Assembly: GCA_934271265.1 (NCBI GenBank)
Contig: CAKQRE010000003.1
Coordinates: 185,568 to 249,567 of the forward strand
Origin: an uncultured Clostridia bacterium
Lineage (GTDB): Bacteria; Bacillota; Clostridia; Christensenellales; Borkfalkiaceae
Reading direction: 5' to 3'
Length of the DNA: 64,000 bases
Part shown: positions 35,298-42,716 of the stretch, in pieces
Layout of the letters: each line of letters starts with the position of its first letter
Numbering within the stretch: position 1 is the stretch's first letter
Translations under genes and position numbers: made by a program
Notes under the pieces: generated by a model
Told to the model about the DNA's origin: nothing
Seen by the model: only the letters and a program-made list of their open reading frames with translations
Database searches by the model: none

Positions 35298-36020
35298 GTG
35301 AAGATATACGCGATCAGCGATTTGCATATGTGCCTGAACGGTTCCAAACCGATGGACGTTTTCGGGACGAAATGGCACAATTATCTGGAAAAGATCTTTG
35401 CCGACTGGGAAAAGAAAGTGACCGACGACGACGTGGTGCTGATCGGCGGCGATATCAGCTGGGCGATGGATCTTGACGAAGCGATCAAAGACATCCGCAC
35501 GCTCGTTCCGCTGAAAGGGAAAAAAGTATTCGTCCGCGGCAATCACGACTATTGGTGGAAAAGTATTTCCCGCGTGAGAGAAGCGCTTCCCGAAAATTTT
35601 TACGCCCTTCAGAACGACAGCCTGAAATTCGGGAAATATATCGTGTGCGGTTCCCGCGCGTGGTGTGTGGAGGGTTCGCCCGATTTCCGCGAAGCGGACA
35701 GAAAGATCTATCTGCGCGAAGCGGAGCGGTTACGGCTTGCTTTGTACAGCGCGGAAAAGCAGAGGGAAGAAGGGGATGAGATCTTCTGTCTGATTCATTA
35801 TCCGCCGTTCAACGTGCGTCGCGAAAACTCGCTGTTTACCGATCTGTTTGAAGAAAAAGGAGTGTCCAAAGTGATTTACGGGCATCTGCACGGTACGGAG
35901 AGCAGAACGGATCTTAAAATCGTTAAAAACGGGATCGAATATTTTCTGACCTCATGCGATCGGGCGGACAATAAACTCACGTTGATCGCAGACGACGGAA
36001 AGCACGCCGAAACTTTGTAA
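35298..36020 (+). CDS. Cytoplasmic metallophosphoesterase
   Basis: A 240-residue calcineurin-like phosphoesterase without a signal peptide. The metal-site motifs are complete: ISDLHM (D-x-H), GGDISWA, RGNHDYWW, HYPPF and GHLHG. The GTG start at 35298 has AGCGAGGG upstream and puts the first motif at residues 6-9, as is usual. The substrate is unknown; the family includes nucleotide and phosphodiester hydrolases. It stands alone with a divergent promoter; the gene to the right has its own ribosome site after 136 bases. Confidence 0.9.
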   Translation: MKIYAISDLHMCLNGSKPMDVFGTKWHNYLEKIFADWEKKVTDDDVVLIGGDISWAMDLDEAIKDIRTLVPLKGKKVFVRGNHDYWWKSISRVREALPENFYALQNDSLKFGKYIVCGSRAWCVEGSPDFREADRKIYLREAERLRLALYSAEKQREEGDEIFCLIHYPPFNVRRENSLFTDLFEEKGVSKVIYGHLHGTESRTDLKIVKNGIEYFLTSCDRADNKLTLIADDGKHAETL

Positions 36021-36116
36021 ATTTAACGTTATAAGGCGATAAACGGATAATTTGGAAAAAAGGGAAAACGTTGGGCGGCAACCGTATTATAAAATTTGAT
36101 CGAGGCACTGCCGTAA

Positions 36117-36143
36117 AACGGGCGAAAGCAGACAGATCGCCCG
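36117..36143 (+). other. Hairpin ahead of the PTS-IIC-like gene
   Basis: Stem CGGGCGA/TCGCCCG immediately upstream of the GGAAGGAG ribosome site. It could modulate translation. Only loose resemblance to riboswitch elements was noticed. Confidence 0.35.
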
Positions 36144-36156
36144 GAAGGAGAAAAAC

Positions 36157-37260
36157 ATGAACGTTGTCAAAAAACTTGCCACAAGGTGGTTTATCGACGC
36201 CTTTACCGGAATGGCGCAAGGGCTTTTCTGTACGCTGATCGCCGGCACCATCCTGGCGCAGATCGCGGGATGGATCGGAGATAATTTCTTCGGAAACACA
36301 CTCGGCGCGATCGCTTCCGTTGCGAAAACTCTGATGGGCGCGGGTATCGGTATCGGCATCGCCTATTCGTTGAAAGCCAATAAACTCGCCGTGTTCTCGG
36401 CGGGGGTCGCGGGGTTTGCGGGGGCGTTTTCCGATAAATTTCTCGCGGGAAATTACACGATCGCGTTCGGCGCGCCCGGCAATCCGATCGGGGCTTACGT
36501 CGTGGCTTTGCTCGCCGTGGAGATCGTTTCTCTTTATGCGGGAAAAACGAAACTCGATATCATCCTGATCCCTCTCGGAACTCTTCTTCTTTCCTTCGCC
36601 GGCTTTTATTTTGCCTATCCCTTCGTTTGGCTGATCGGCAAACTCGGCGTTCTCATTGCGAAGGCAACGGCGATCACTCCGTTTTTCATGGGCGTCGTCA
36701 TTTCGGTGATCATGGGCATTTTGCTGACCATGCCGACGAGCTCGGCTGCGATCTGGGTGTCCGTCGCGTCCCCCGTCGTGGCGGGCTATGCCGCGGGTAG
36801 CGTTACCGCTTCCGAATATAACGCGATGCTTCTTGCGGGCGGAGCCGCCGTGGTCGGTTGTTCCTGCCATATGATCGGCTTTGCCGTGTCGTCTTTCCGC
36901 GAAAACGGCGTGTCCGGGCTGATCTCTCAGGGGATCGGTACCAGCATGCTGCAGATCCCGAATATCATGAAAAAGCCTGTTATCATGCTTCCGGAAATTC
37001 TCGCAAGCGCGATCCTCGGTCCTCTTTCCACCTGCCTGTTTCATTTAAAATGCAACGTTGCCGGCGGCGGTATGGGTACGAGCGGTCTCGTAGGCGTGTT
37101 CGGAGCGATCGAGGCGAGTTCCGATCTTTCACCCGCAATTCTCGCGCTTGCGGTCGCGCTTCTTCTCTTTATTCTTCCCGCGGCGATCTCTTTCGGTTTT
37201 TCGGAGCTTTTCCGTAAGATCGGCTGGATCGCGGAAGGAGATCAGAAACTCGACAAATAA
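36157..37260 (+). CDS. PTS EIIC-like membrane permease (PF13303 type)
   Basis: A 367-residue membrane protein with about nine or ten segments. Family-like features are FIDAFTGMAQGLFCTLIAGTI near the start, the Gly/Ala-rich AKTLMGAGIGIGIAYSLKA, MPTSSAAIWVSV, and HLKCNVAGGGMGTSGLVG near the C-terminus. It matches the stand-alone 'PTS transporter subunit IIC' family that lacks EIIA and EIIB. No PTS partner genes are nearby, so substrate and energy coupling are unknown. GGAAGGAG precedes ATG 36157. A terminator-like hairpin follows. Confidence 0.85.
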   Translation: MNVVKKLATRWFIDAFTGMAQGLFCTLIAGTILAQIAGWIGDNFFGNTLGAIASVAKTLMGAGIGIGIAYSLKANKLAVFSAGVAGFAGAFSDKFLAGNYTIAFGAPGNPIGAYVVALLAVEIVSLYAGKTKLDIILIPLGTLLLSFAGFYFAYPFVWLIGKLGVLIAKATAITPFFMGVVISVIMGILLTMPTSSAAIWVSVASPVVAGYAAGSVTASEYNAMLLAGGAAVVGCSCHMIGFAVSSFRENGVSGLISQGIGTSMLQIPNIMKKPVIMLPEILASAILGPLSTCLFHLKCNVAGGGMGTSGLVGVFGAIEASSDLSPAILALAVALLLFILPAAISFGFSELFRKIGWIAEGDQKLDK

Positions 37261-37306
37261 AAACCAGGATACTCCCGGAATTAACGTAGAACAAAACATA
37301 AATGCG

Positions 37307-37343
37307 AAAGACTTCTCATACATTAGGGTGAGAGGTCTTTTTG
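37307..37343 (+). terminator. Hairpin between permease and yabP
   Basis: Arms AAAGACTTCTCA and TGAGAGGTCTTT followed by TTG. It looks like an intrinsic terminator, but the right arm contains the only ribosome site of yabP (GAGAGG), so it may also hide that site. Confidence 0.7.
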
Positions 37344-37344
37344 T

Positions 37345-37605
37345 ATGGAAGAAAACCGTAAACACGAGATCCGCGCGGAAAACCGCAAGTCTTTTTATGC
37401 GAGCGGCGCGGAAGACGTTATCTCTTTTTCGGAAAACGAGGTGAGGATTTCCCTTTGCGGCGGCATGAAAATGATCGTGACGGGAGAGGGGCTGAAAATG
37501 ATCGGATTCGATAAGCGAAGCGGAGAGGTTCGCCTGATCGGAACGGTGAAAGGAATAGCCTATCGGGACGCCGCCTTTACGGGAAAAAGGAAGATCTTTC
37601 GCTGA
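37345..37605 (+). CDS. yabP: Sporulation protein YabP
   Basis: An 86-residue YabP/YqfC-family protein. The core strand pattern is ISLCGGMKMIVTGEGLKMIGFDKRSGEVRLIGTVKGI. In Bacillus it is made in the mother cell and needed for normal endospore development. It overlaps yabQ by one base (TGATG). The order yabP-yabQ-divIC is that of B. subtilis and identifies the organism as carrying sporulation genes. Confidence 0.93.
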   Translation: MEENRKHEIRAENRKSFYASGAEDVISFSENEVRISLCGGMKMIVTGEGLKMIGFDKRSGEVRLIGTVKGIAYRDAAFTGKRKIFR

Positions 37606-38195
37606 TGTTTGTAACCGATTTTCAACTTGAATATTTTTTGGATTGCCTGTTTATCGGCTTATCGGCAGGCTTATTTTATCTTTCGGTCCTTTTTATAAAA
37701 GGAATTTCCGGGCGGAAAATATTCGCCGCGATCATTGATTTTTCCTTTTTCTGCGGTCTGTATTTTTACACTTTCCGTTTTTTCCGCGTTTTTTCCTTGC
37801 CGGATATCAGGGCGTATCACCTTGCGGGAATTTTGATCGGGCTTGCGATTCCTTCCGTAATCGCGGGAAAAACAGTTGCAAAATCCGCAGAATTGGTATA
37901 TAATAAGATACAGAAAAGAATCTTGAAACGAAGGAGGGAACGCTATGACCGAATTGAAAATGCGCAGGCTCGTATCGGCGGGCACGGCAATGGCGGTTGT
38001 TCTGCTGTTCGTTCTCGTACTCGTCATGGCGGTTCAGCTCGTCACGCTCGGCGTCAAGAAAAAAGAGGTCGATCGTCTGCGCGGAGAGATCGAAACTTTG
38101 GAACGGGAGATCGACGAGACGGAAAACGAAACGGATACCTGGCTTCAGGCATGGAAAATCGAGGAGAGAGCGCGTCAGCTCGGTATGGTCGATAA
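37605..38195 (+). CDS. yabQ: Sporulation protein YabQ, with abnormal read-through tail
   Basis: Residues 1-100 look like YabQ: several membrane segments (LDCLFIGLSAGLFYLSVLFI, FAAIIDFSFFCGLYFY, AYHLAGILIGLAIPSVIAG) and a basic end (KIQKRILKRRRER near 105-117). After that the frame does not stop. It runs 251 bases into divIC in another frame, giving a low-complexity Arg/Gly tail unlike YabQ. Either the stop was lost, the C-terminus is frameshifted, or the overlap is real. The TGA that overlaps the divIC ATG (37946-37948) lies in a different frame and may be the ancestral stop. Confidence 0.7.
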   Translation: MFVTDFQLEYFLDCLFIGLSAGLFYLSVLFIKGISGRKIFAAIIDFSFFCGLYFYTFRFFRVFSLPDIRAYHLAGILIGLAIPSVIAGKTVAKSAELVYNKIQKRILKRRRERYDRIENAQARIGGHGNGGCSAVRSRTRHGGSARHARRQEKRGRSSARRDRNFGTGDRRDGKRNGYLASGMENRGESASARYGR

Positions 38196-38202
38196 AAAAT
38201 GA
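37945..38202 (+). CDS. divIC: Septum formation protein DivIC/FtsB
   Basis: An 85-residue bitopic division protein: short cytoplasmic head, one membrane segment (VVLLFVLVLVMAVQLVTL, about residues 18-35), then a coiled coil (KKKEVDRLRGEIETLEREIDETENE) and the typical end with EERARQLGMV. It works with FtsL and DivIB at the septum. AAGGAGGGAACGCT precedes ATG 37945. It overlaps the read-through yabQ frame and ends in a four-base overlap with the Ppx/GppA gene. Confidence 0.93.
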   Translation: MTELKMRRLVSAGTAMAVVLLFVLVLVMAVQLVTLGVKKKEVDRLRGEIETLEREIDETENETDTWLQAWKIEERARQLGMVDKK

Positions 38203-39101
38203 ATCATCGGGAACAAACAAAAGAAGTGCTCGGCGTGATAGACGTCGGCTCCAATTCCGTCCGCGCGCTCGTCCTTGCGGACGGAAAATTTTTATATAAA
38301 GATCTGATCACGACCCGCCTCGGCGAAGGTCTCGCCAAAACGGGGGAAATTGCGCCTGCGGCGGCAAATCGCACGATCGACGCGATCTCGTTTTTTGCGA
38401 AGAAGATCGACGGTTTTTCTCCTTCCGCCGTGTATGCCTTTGCGACGGAAGCCGTAAGAAGCGGAAAAAACGGCGAGGCGTTCCGGCAGAGCGTTCTTGT
38501 TAAAACCGGCGTTTCGCTCGACGTTTTAAGCGGAGAAGAGGAAGGGGAGATCGGGCTTCTCGGCGCGCTGGACGGAAAGGACGGCGGCATTATCGATATC
38601 GGCGGTGCGAGTACGGAGATCTCGGCGGCGAAAAAGGGAAAGATGATCTATTCGCACAGTCTTCCGCTCGGGGCGGTACGGTTGTACGACGGTTGCGGCG
38701 AAAATGAGGAAAAATTGAGCGAAACGATTTCGCGAAAGCTCCCCGAATACGGACAAGTGCCTGCGGAGGTCGATTATTGTGCGATCGGCGGTACGGCAAC
38801 GGCGATCGCGGCAGTCGATCTCAGACTCGTAAAATACGACTGGAAGGCGGTGGACGGACATATTCTGACCGTGTCCGACATAGAAAGAAACCTCGCGCTT
38901 TTCCGCAAAACGAGCGTAAAGAAGAGAATCTCCTGTCTTCATATGACGCCGAAACGGGCGGAGATCATCGTGGGCGGGGCAACTTTGCTTCTTTCGATCA
39001 TGAAATACGCGGGAATCTCGTCCGTCCGCGTGAGCGAGAGCGACAATATGCTCGGTTATCTCAGAAAAAAGGTGTTCGGTGAAGGATATGAAAAAAAATG
39101 A
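38199..39101 (+). CDS. Ppx/GppA-family exopolyphosphatase or pppGpp phosphatase
   Basis: A 300-residue ASKHA-fold enzyme. Phosphate-1 motif is GVIDVGSNSVRALVL (about residues 11-25), followed by YAFATEAVR, the catalytic Glu in LSGEEEGEIGLLGA, and IIDIGGASTEIS as phosphate-2. At 300 residues it is the short form without C-terminal HD domain. Reaction: removal of terminal phosphate from polyphosphate or of the 5' phosphate of pppGpp. It starts inside the divIC stop (ATGA), and such a gene often follows divIC in Clostridia. Confidence 0.93.
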   Translation: MNHREQTKEVLGVIDVGSNSVRALVLADGKFLYKDLITTRLGEGLAKTGEIAPAAANRTIDAISFFAKKIDGFSPSAVYAFATEAVRSGKNGEAFRQSVLVKTGVSLDVLSGEEEGEIGLLGALDGKDGGIIDIGGASTEISAAKKGKMIYSHSLPLGAVRLYDGCGENEEKLSETISRKLPEYGQVPAEVDYCAIGGTATAIAAVDLRLVKYDWKAVDGHILTVSDIERNLALFRKTSVKKRISCLHMTPKRAEIIVGGATLLLSIMKYAGISSVRVSESDNMLGYLRKKVFGEGYEKK

Positions 39102-40185
39102 GACCGCCGCGGCGGAAAAGAAAAAAATTATTCTGAAAAACGTTGCGATCGGCTTTATTTATCTGATTGCCCTTTTCGGAGCGTTTGCTTACGTGCTTTT
39201 CGCGATCGAAGGGTTCGGGATCCCGCGCTCGGAAGACTGGAAGAAAGCTTTGCTGATCGCCGGCTTTATCGTTGATACGGTCGTGTTTTATATTTTTCTT
39301 TCTTTCATGCACGAACTCGGACATCTGGCGTTTGCAAAAGCATACGGATTTTCGGTTGCGGGTTTTTCCTTCTGGATCGTGCACGTCGATCGGCGCGCGG
39401 GGCGGAAAGTGCGTTTTTATCGGGACGCCGTTGCCGGAAGCACTGCCGTTTATCCGACGGAAAAAACCGATCTGACGGGATATCGCCGGGTGGTCGGGGG
39501 AGGGCTTCTGTTCTCCGCGATCGTCACCGCGCTGTTTGCGTTGTTGTTTTTTGCCCTTCCGTCGCCGAAGGGTAAACCGTGTTTTTCCGTGTGGACGGTC
39601 GGGCTTGCTTTTACGCTCATCAATCTGATCCCTTATCTGATCCCTACGTCCGACGGAACGCTGCTTGCTCTTTTAAAAAACGAAAACGAACTTGCGGCGG
39701 CGAATGCGTCGCTTGCGATCACGCGCGGGCTTGCCGCGGGCAGAACCTTTTCGGAGATGGAGGACGGATTGTTTGCCGTTAAAGGCGCGTCGGACGTGTT
39801 TTCTGCGCCGATCGCTTACGCCGGCTATCTAAGATTGATCGAAAACGGGAATTTCAAAAGTGCGGAAAGCGTTCTCGCGACCCTTTCCGATCAGGCTGTT
39901 TCGGAAGCTGAGCGTTGCCGCGAGGAATTCTTTCTTTCTCTTGCGACGGGAAAGACGATCGACAGCGAACTGCGCGCGGCTGCGGAAGACGTTCTTTTTG
40001 CCGATCCGGAAAGTCCTTCTTCCTTGAGGACGCTTGCTCTTTACGCTTTTAAAAACGGCGAAACGGAACGGGCGAAACTACTCACGGAAACGATGAGGAA
40101 AAGAGAGGAAGTCTGGTATCTTGCCGGCGAGGCGCGCTCTGCGCTGAAAACGGCTCGGATCGCGATGCGCGGGGAAAAGGGGTAA
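39079..40185 (+). CDS. Membrane M50-like (site-2-protease-like) protein
   Basis: A 368-residue protein with a membrane domain in the first 200 residues and a helical, TPR-like cytoplasmic C-terminus. The zinc-protease motif HELGH (residues 78-82, in SFMHELGHLAFAKAYGF) and the third-ligand type motif NLIPYLIPTSDG are both present, so it may be an active intramembrane protease. GTG at 39079 is used here; ATG at 39088 is also possible. It overlaps the phosphatase gene by 23 bases. Partners or substrates are unknown. Confidence 0.8.
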   Translation: MKDMKKNETAAAEKKKIILKNVAIGFIYLIALFGAFAYVLFAIEGFGIPRSEDWKKALLIAGFIVDTVVFYIFLSFMHELGHLAFAKAYGFSVAGFSFWIVHVDRRAGRKVRFYRDAVAGSTAVYPTEKTDLTGYRRVVGGGLLFSAIVTALFALLFFALPSPKGKPCFSVWTVGLAFTLINLIPYLIPTSDGTLLALLKNENELAAANASLAITRGLAAGRTFSEMEDGLFAVKGASDVFSAPIAYAGYLRLIENGNFKSAESVLATLSDQAVSEAERCREEFFLSLATGKTIDSELRAAAEDVLFADPESPSSLRTLALYAFKNGETERAKLLTETMRKREEVWYLAGEARSALKTARIAMRGEKG

Positions 40186-40279
40186 ACGGAATCATTCTCC
40201 TTTTTGCCCGTGCCGCATACGGACAGGGTTCGCATTGCTTTTGTCCGATATAATCCGACATAAAAAATATTAAAATAAG

Positions 40280-40305
40280 CCGCGAGAATCATTGCGGTTT
40301 TTTTT
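40280..40305 (+). terminator. Short terminator-like hairpin
   Basis: CCGC/GCGG stem followed by eight T residues. The stem is short, so the call is weak. Confidence 0.45.
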
Positions 40306-40320
40306 ATTTTTCATTATAAT
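40292..40320 (+). promoter_or_regulatory. Putative promoter of the metal exporter gene
   Basis: TTGCGG (40292-40297), 17-base spacer, exact TATAAT (40315-40320). The adjoining palindrome begins at the last base of the -10 element. Confidence 0.5.
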
Positions 40321-40343
40321 ATATAATAGGCATTTATTATATA
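40320..40343. promoter_or_regulatory. Palindromic operator candidate
   Basis: TATATAAT, eight-base centre AGGCATTT, ATTATATA: a perfect 8-8-8 inverted repeat over the likely transcription start. An imperfect repeat of the centre (GGGCATTTA) follows. A metal-sensing repressor site is plausible given the downstream gene. Confidence 0.55.
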
Positions 40344-40393
40344 ACGGGCATTTACCGTTTGCCTGATCATTCACTGGATTACGGAGTGTTATT

Positions 40394-41287
40394 GTGTTGG
40401 AAATATTTCTCGATGCTTTGCTTGACGGTCTGAAAATGTTGCCGTTGTTGTTTGTAACGTATATTCTGATAGAACTCGTTGAAAGAAAAACGTCGTTTGC
40501 AAAAAACGGGAAATTCCTTTCGGGAAAGGGTGCGCCGTTATTCGGCGCGCTTGCGGGGTCTTTCCCGCAGTGCGGCGTCAGCGTAATGGCGGCTAAATTG
40601 TTCGAACGCGGACTGATCGGAGTGGGAACTCTTCTTTCCGTATTCATCGCCACGTCGGACGAAGCGTTTTCCATTCTGATCGCAAGCGATAAGAGACTGG
40701 CGCTGTTGCCTTTGATCGGAGGGAAATTTCTCTTCGCGGTGATCGTCGGCTACGTTATGAACGCGATCTTCCGCGTTAAAACGGAAAAGCCGGACGAAGA
40801 CGAAACTTATAACCACGAGGAAGTCTGCGCCCATTGTCACGATCACGCTGTTGCGGAGGGCGAGGGAAAATATTCCTGGATCGGGAAATACGTTCTCGTT
40901 CCCCTGTTTCATGCGTTGCAGACCTTTCTTTACGTGTTTCTCGTTATGTGGATATTCGGAATCTTCTTTTCCGAAAACGGCGTGATCGGGGCAGCCGCAC
41001 TCGAAAAGTTTTTAAGCGGATCCCGCTTTTTCACCCCCTTCCTGTCCGCGCTGATCGGGTTGATCCCCAATTGCGCGTCGTCCGCGGTGCTTACGGCGGC
41101 GTACCTGAAAGGGGCGATCTCCTTTGCAAGCCTGTTCGCGGGGTTGTCGGTCAACGCTGGGGTCGGAATGGCGATCCTTTTCCGGGATACGAAGCAAACG
41201 AAACAGAATCTGCTTCTTCTTGTTTTTCTCTATGTGCTCGGGTCGCTCGCGGGGCTTGCGATCGAACTTGCGTCGTCTTTGTTTTAA
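40394..41287 (+). CDS. Putative heavy-metal/Mn exporter (ArsP_2-like)
   Basis: A 297-residue membrane protein with about eight to ten segments in two halves. Each half has a Pro-Cys or Asn-Cys motif (GSFPQCGVSVMAAKL about residues 55-69; GLIPNCASSAVLTAAYLKGAI about 216-236). The loop between them is metal-ligand rich: HEEVCAHCHDH. This pattern fits the putative 10-TM heavy-metal exporter family (PF11449). The start is GTG at 40394 with ACGGAG upstream. It is followed after ten bases by a MATE exporter gene, so the two are probably co-expressed. Confidence 0.8.
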   Translation: MLEIFLDALLDGLKMLPLLFVTYILIELVERKTSFAKNGKFLSGKGAPLFGALAGSFPQCGVSVMAAKLFERGLIGVGTLLSVFIATSDEAFSILIASDKRLALLPLIGGKFLFAVIVGYVMNAIFRVKTEKPDEDETYNHEEVCAHCHDHAVAEGEGKYSWIGKYVLVPLFHALQTFLYVFLVMWIFGIFFSENGVIGAAALEKFLSGSRFFTPFLSALIGLIPNCASSAVLTAAYLKGAISFASLFAGLSVNAGVGMAILFRDTKQTKQNLLLLVFLYVLGSLAGLAIELASSLF

Positions 41288-41297
41288 GGGGTTTTCT

Positions 41298-42716
41298 ATG
41301 ACGGAAACGGAAAAATACGAAAGACTGACGAACGGAGCGGTGAAACCTTTGATCGTATCTCTTGCCGTGCCTACGATTTTCACTATGCTGATCTCGTCCT
41401 TCTACAATATGGCGGACGCGATGTTCGTGGGGACGATCGATCCGCAGGCTTCCGGGGCGATCAGCGTAGTGTTCTCCTTTATGGCGATCGTTCAGGCGTT
41501 CGGGTTTTTCTTCGGGCACGGATCCGGAAATTACATTTCCCGCATGCTGGGGGATAAAAAGAAAGCCGAAGCCGAAACGATGGCGTCCGTCGGGTTCTTT
41601 TCGGCGCTGGCGTTCGGAACGCTTATCATGATCTTCGGTCTGATCTTTCTCGACCCTCTCTGCTTCGCTCTCGGATCCACGCCGACGATCAAACCCTATG
41701 CGAAGGATTATCTCTTTTATATTCTTCTCGGCGCGCCCTATATGACGGCTTCTCTCGTTCTCAACAATCAGCTTCGTTTTCAGGGAAGCGCGGTTTATGC
41801 GATGATCGGCATCTGTTCGGGCGGAGTGATCAACATCGGGCTGGACGCCTGGTTTATTCTGGGGCTCGGCATGGGAACGGGCGGTGCGGGGCTTGCCACG
41901 GCGATCAGCCAATTGATCTCCTTCGCTCTTCTTCTTGCGGGAACAAGCCGCGGCGGAAATATCCGCCTGCGCGTAAAATCCTATCGTTTCCGCGCTTTTT
42001 ATTACCTCGAGATCCTGCGCGGCGGGCTTCCTTCTCTCGGAAGACAGGGAATTTCGAGCGTTGCGACGGTCTGTCAGAACTTTGCCTGCGCCGCCTTTCT
42101 CTCCGCTTACGTGGACGAAACGATCGCCGCCCTCGGTATCGTAACGAAAATTATGGGGTTTTTCTCCTCGGCGGTCATCGGGTTCGGGCAGGGCTTTCAG
42201 CCGGTGTGCGGATTCAACTACGGGGCGAAAAAATATTACAGACTGCTCGAGGGGTATTGGTTTTCCGTATTTGTATGCACGGGCTTTTGTCTGCTGATCG
42301 GTGGCGGCGGGATCCTCTTCCGGAAATCGATCGTGCCTCTTTTTACGAATAGTGCGGTCGTGGCGGAATATGCTTATCCCGCGTTTATCGCGCAGTGCGT
42401 CGCGTTTGCGGGTTTCGGCTATATCACCGCGTCCAACATGATGTTGCAGAATATCGGAAAGGTCGTGCCGGCAACTCTTCTCGCTTCGGCAAGACAAGGG
42501 CTGTTCTTTATCCCCTCGCTGTTTTTGCTCGGGAAGGGGTTCGGACTTGACGGGATACGGCTTACGCAGGCGATCGCCGACGGAATGACCCTGATATTCT
42601 CCGTCGCCGTGACGGTGCCCGTCGTGATCGCTCTCGGAAGAGAAGGGAGAAAACAGAGATCCGCAAACGAAAGCGGAAGACAAATAATTGCAAACGAAGG
42701 TGTAAGATATGAATGA
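41298..42716 (+). CDS. MATE-family multidrug/Na+ antiporter
   Basis: A 472-residue efflux protein with twelve predicted membrane segments. Family blocks include VSLAVPTIFTMLISSFYNMADAMFVG at residues 20-45, FGHGSGNYISRMLGDKK, and GFGQGFQPVCGFNYGAKKY in the second half. MATE proteins export cationic drugs or metabolites using Na+ or H+. ATG 41298 was chosen because the longer frame reads through the upstream gene; AAGGGG lies nine bases before. It overlaps the dynamin-like GTPase gene by eight bases. Confidence 0.93.
   Translation: MTETEKYERLTNGAVKPLIVSLAVPTIFTMLISSFYNMADAMFVGTIDPQASGAISVVFSFMAIVQAFGFFFGHGSGNYISRMLGDKKKAEAETMASVGFFSALAFGTLIMIFGLIFLDPLCFALGSTPTIKPYAKDYLFYILLGAPYMTASLVLNNQLRFQGSAVYAMIGICSGGVINIGLDAWFILGLGMGTGGAGLATAISQLISFALLLAGTSRGGNIRLRVKSYRFRAFYYLEILRGGLPSLGRQGISSVATVCQNFACAAFLSAYVDETIAALGIVTKIMGFFSSAVIGFGQGFQPVCGFNYGAKKYYRLLEGYWFSVFVCTGFCLLIGGGGILFRKSIVPLFTNSAVVAEYAYPAFIAQCVAFAGFGYITASNMMLQNIGKVVPATLLASARQGLFFIPSLFLLGKGFGLDGIRLTQAIADGMTLIFSVAVTVPVVIALGREGRKQRSANESGRQIIANEGVRYE

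Noticed and set aside
36040..36157. Resemblance to a cobalamin-type riboswitch ahead of the PTS-IIC-like gene
   Set aside because: A GCACTG and a GGGCGAAAGC-like segment are present, but the order and the remaining conserved helices do not fit. Only a simple hairpin is supported.
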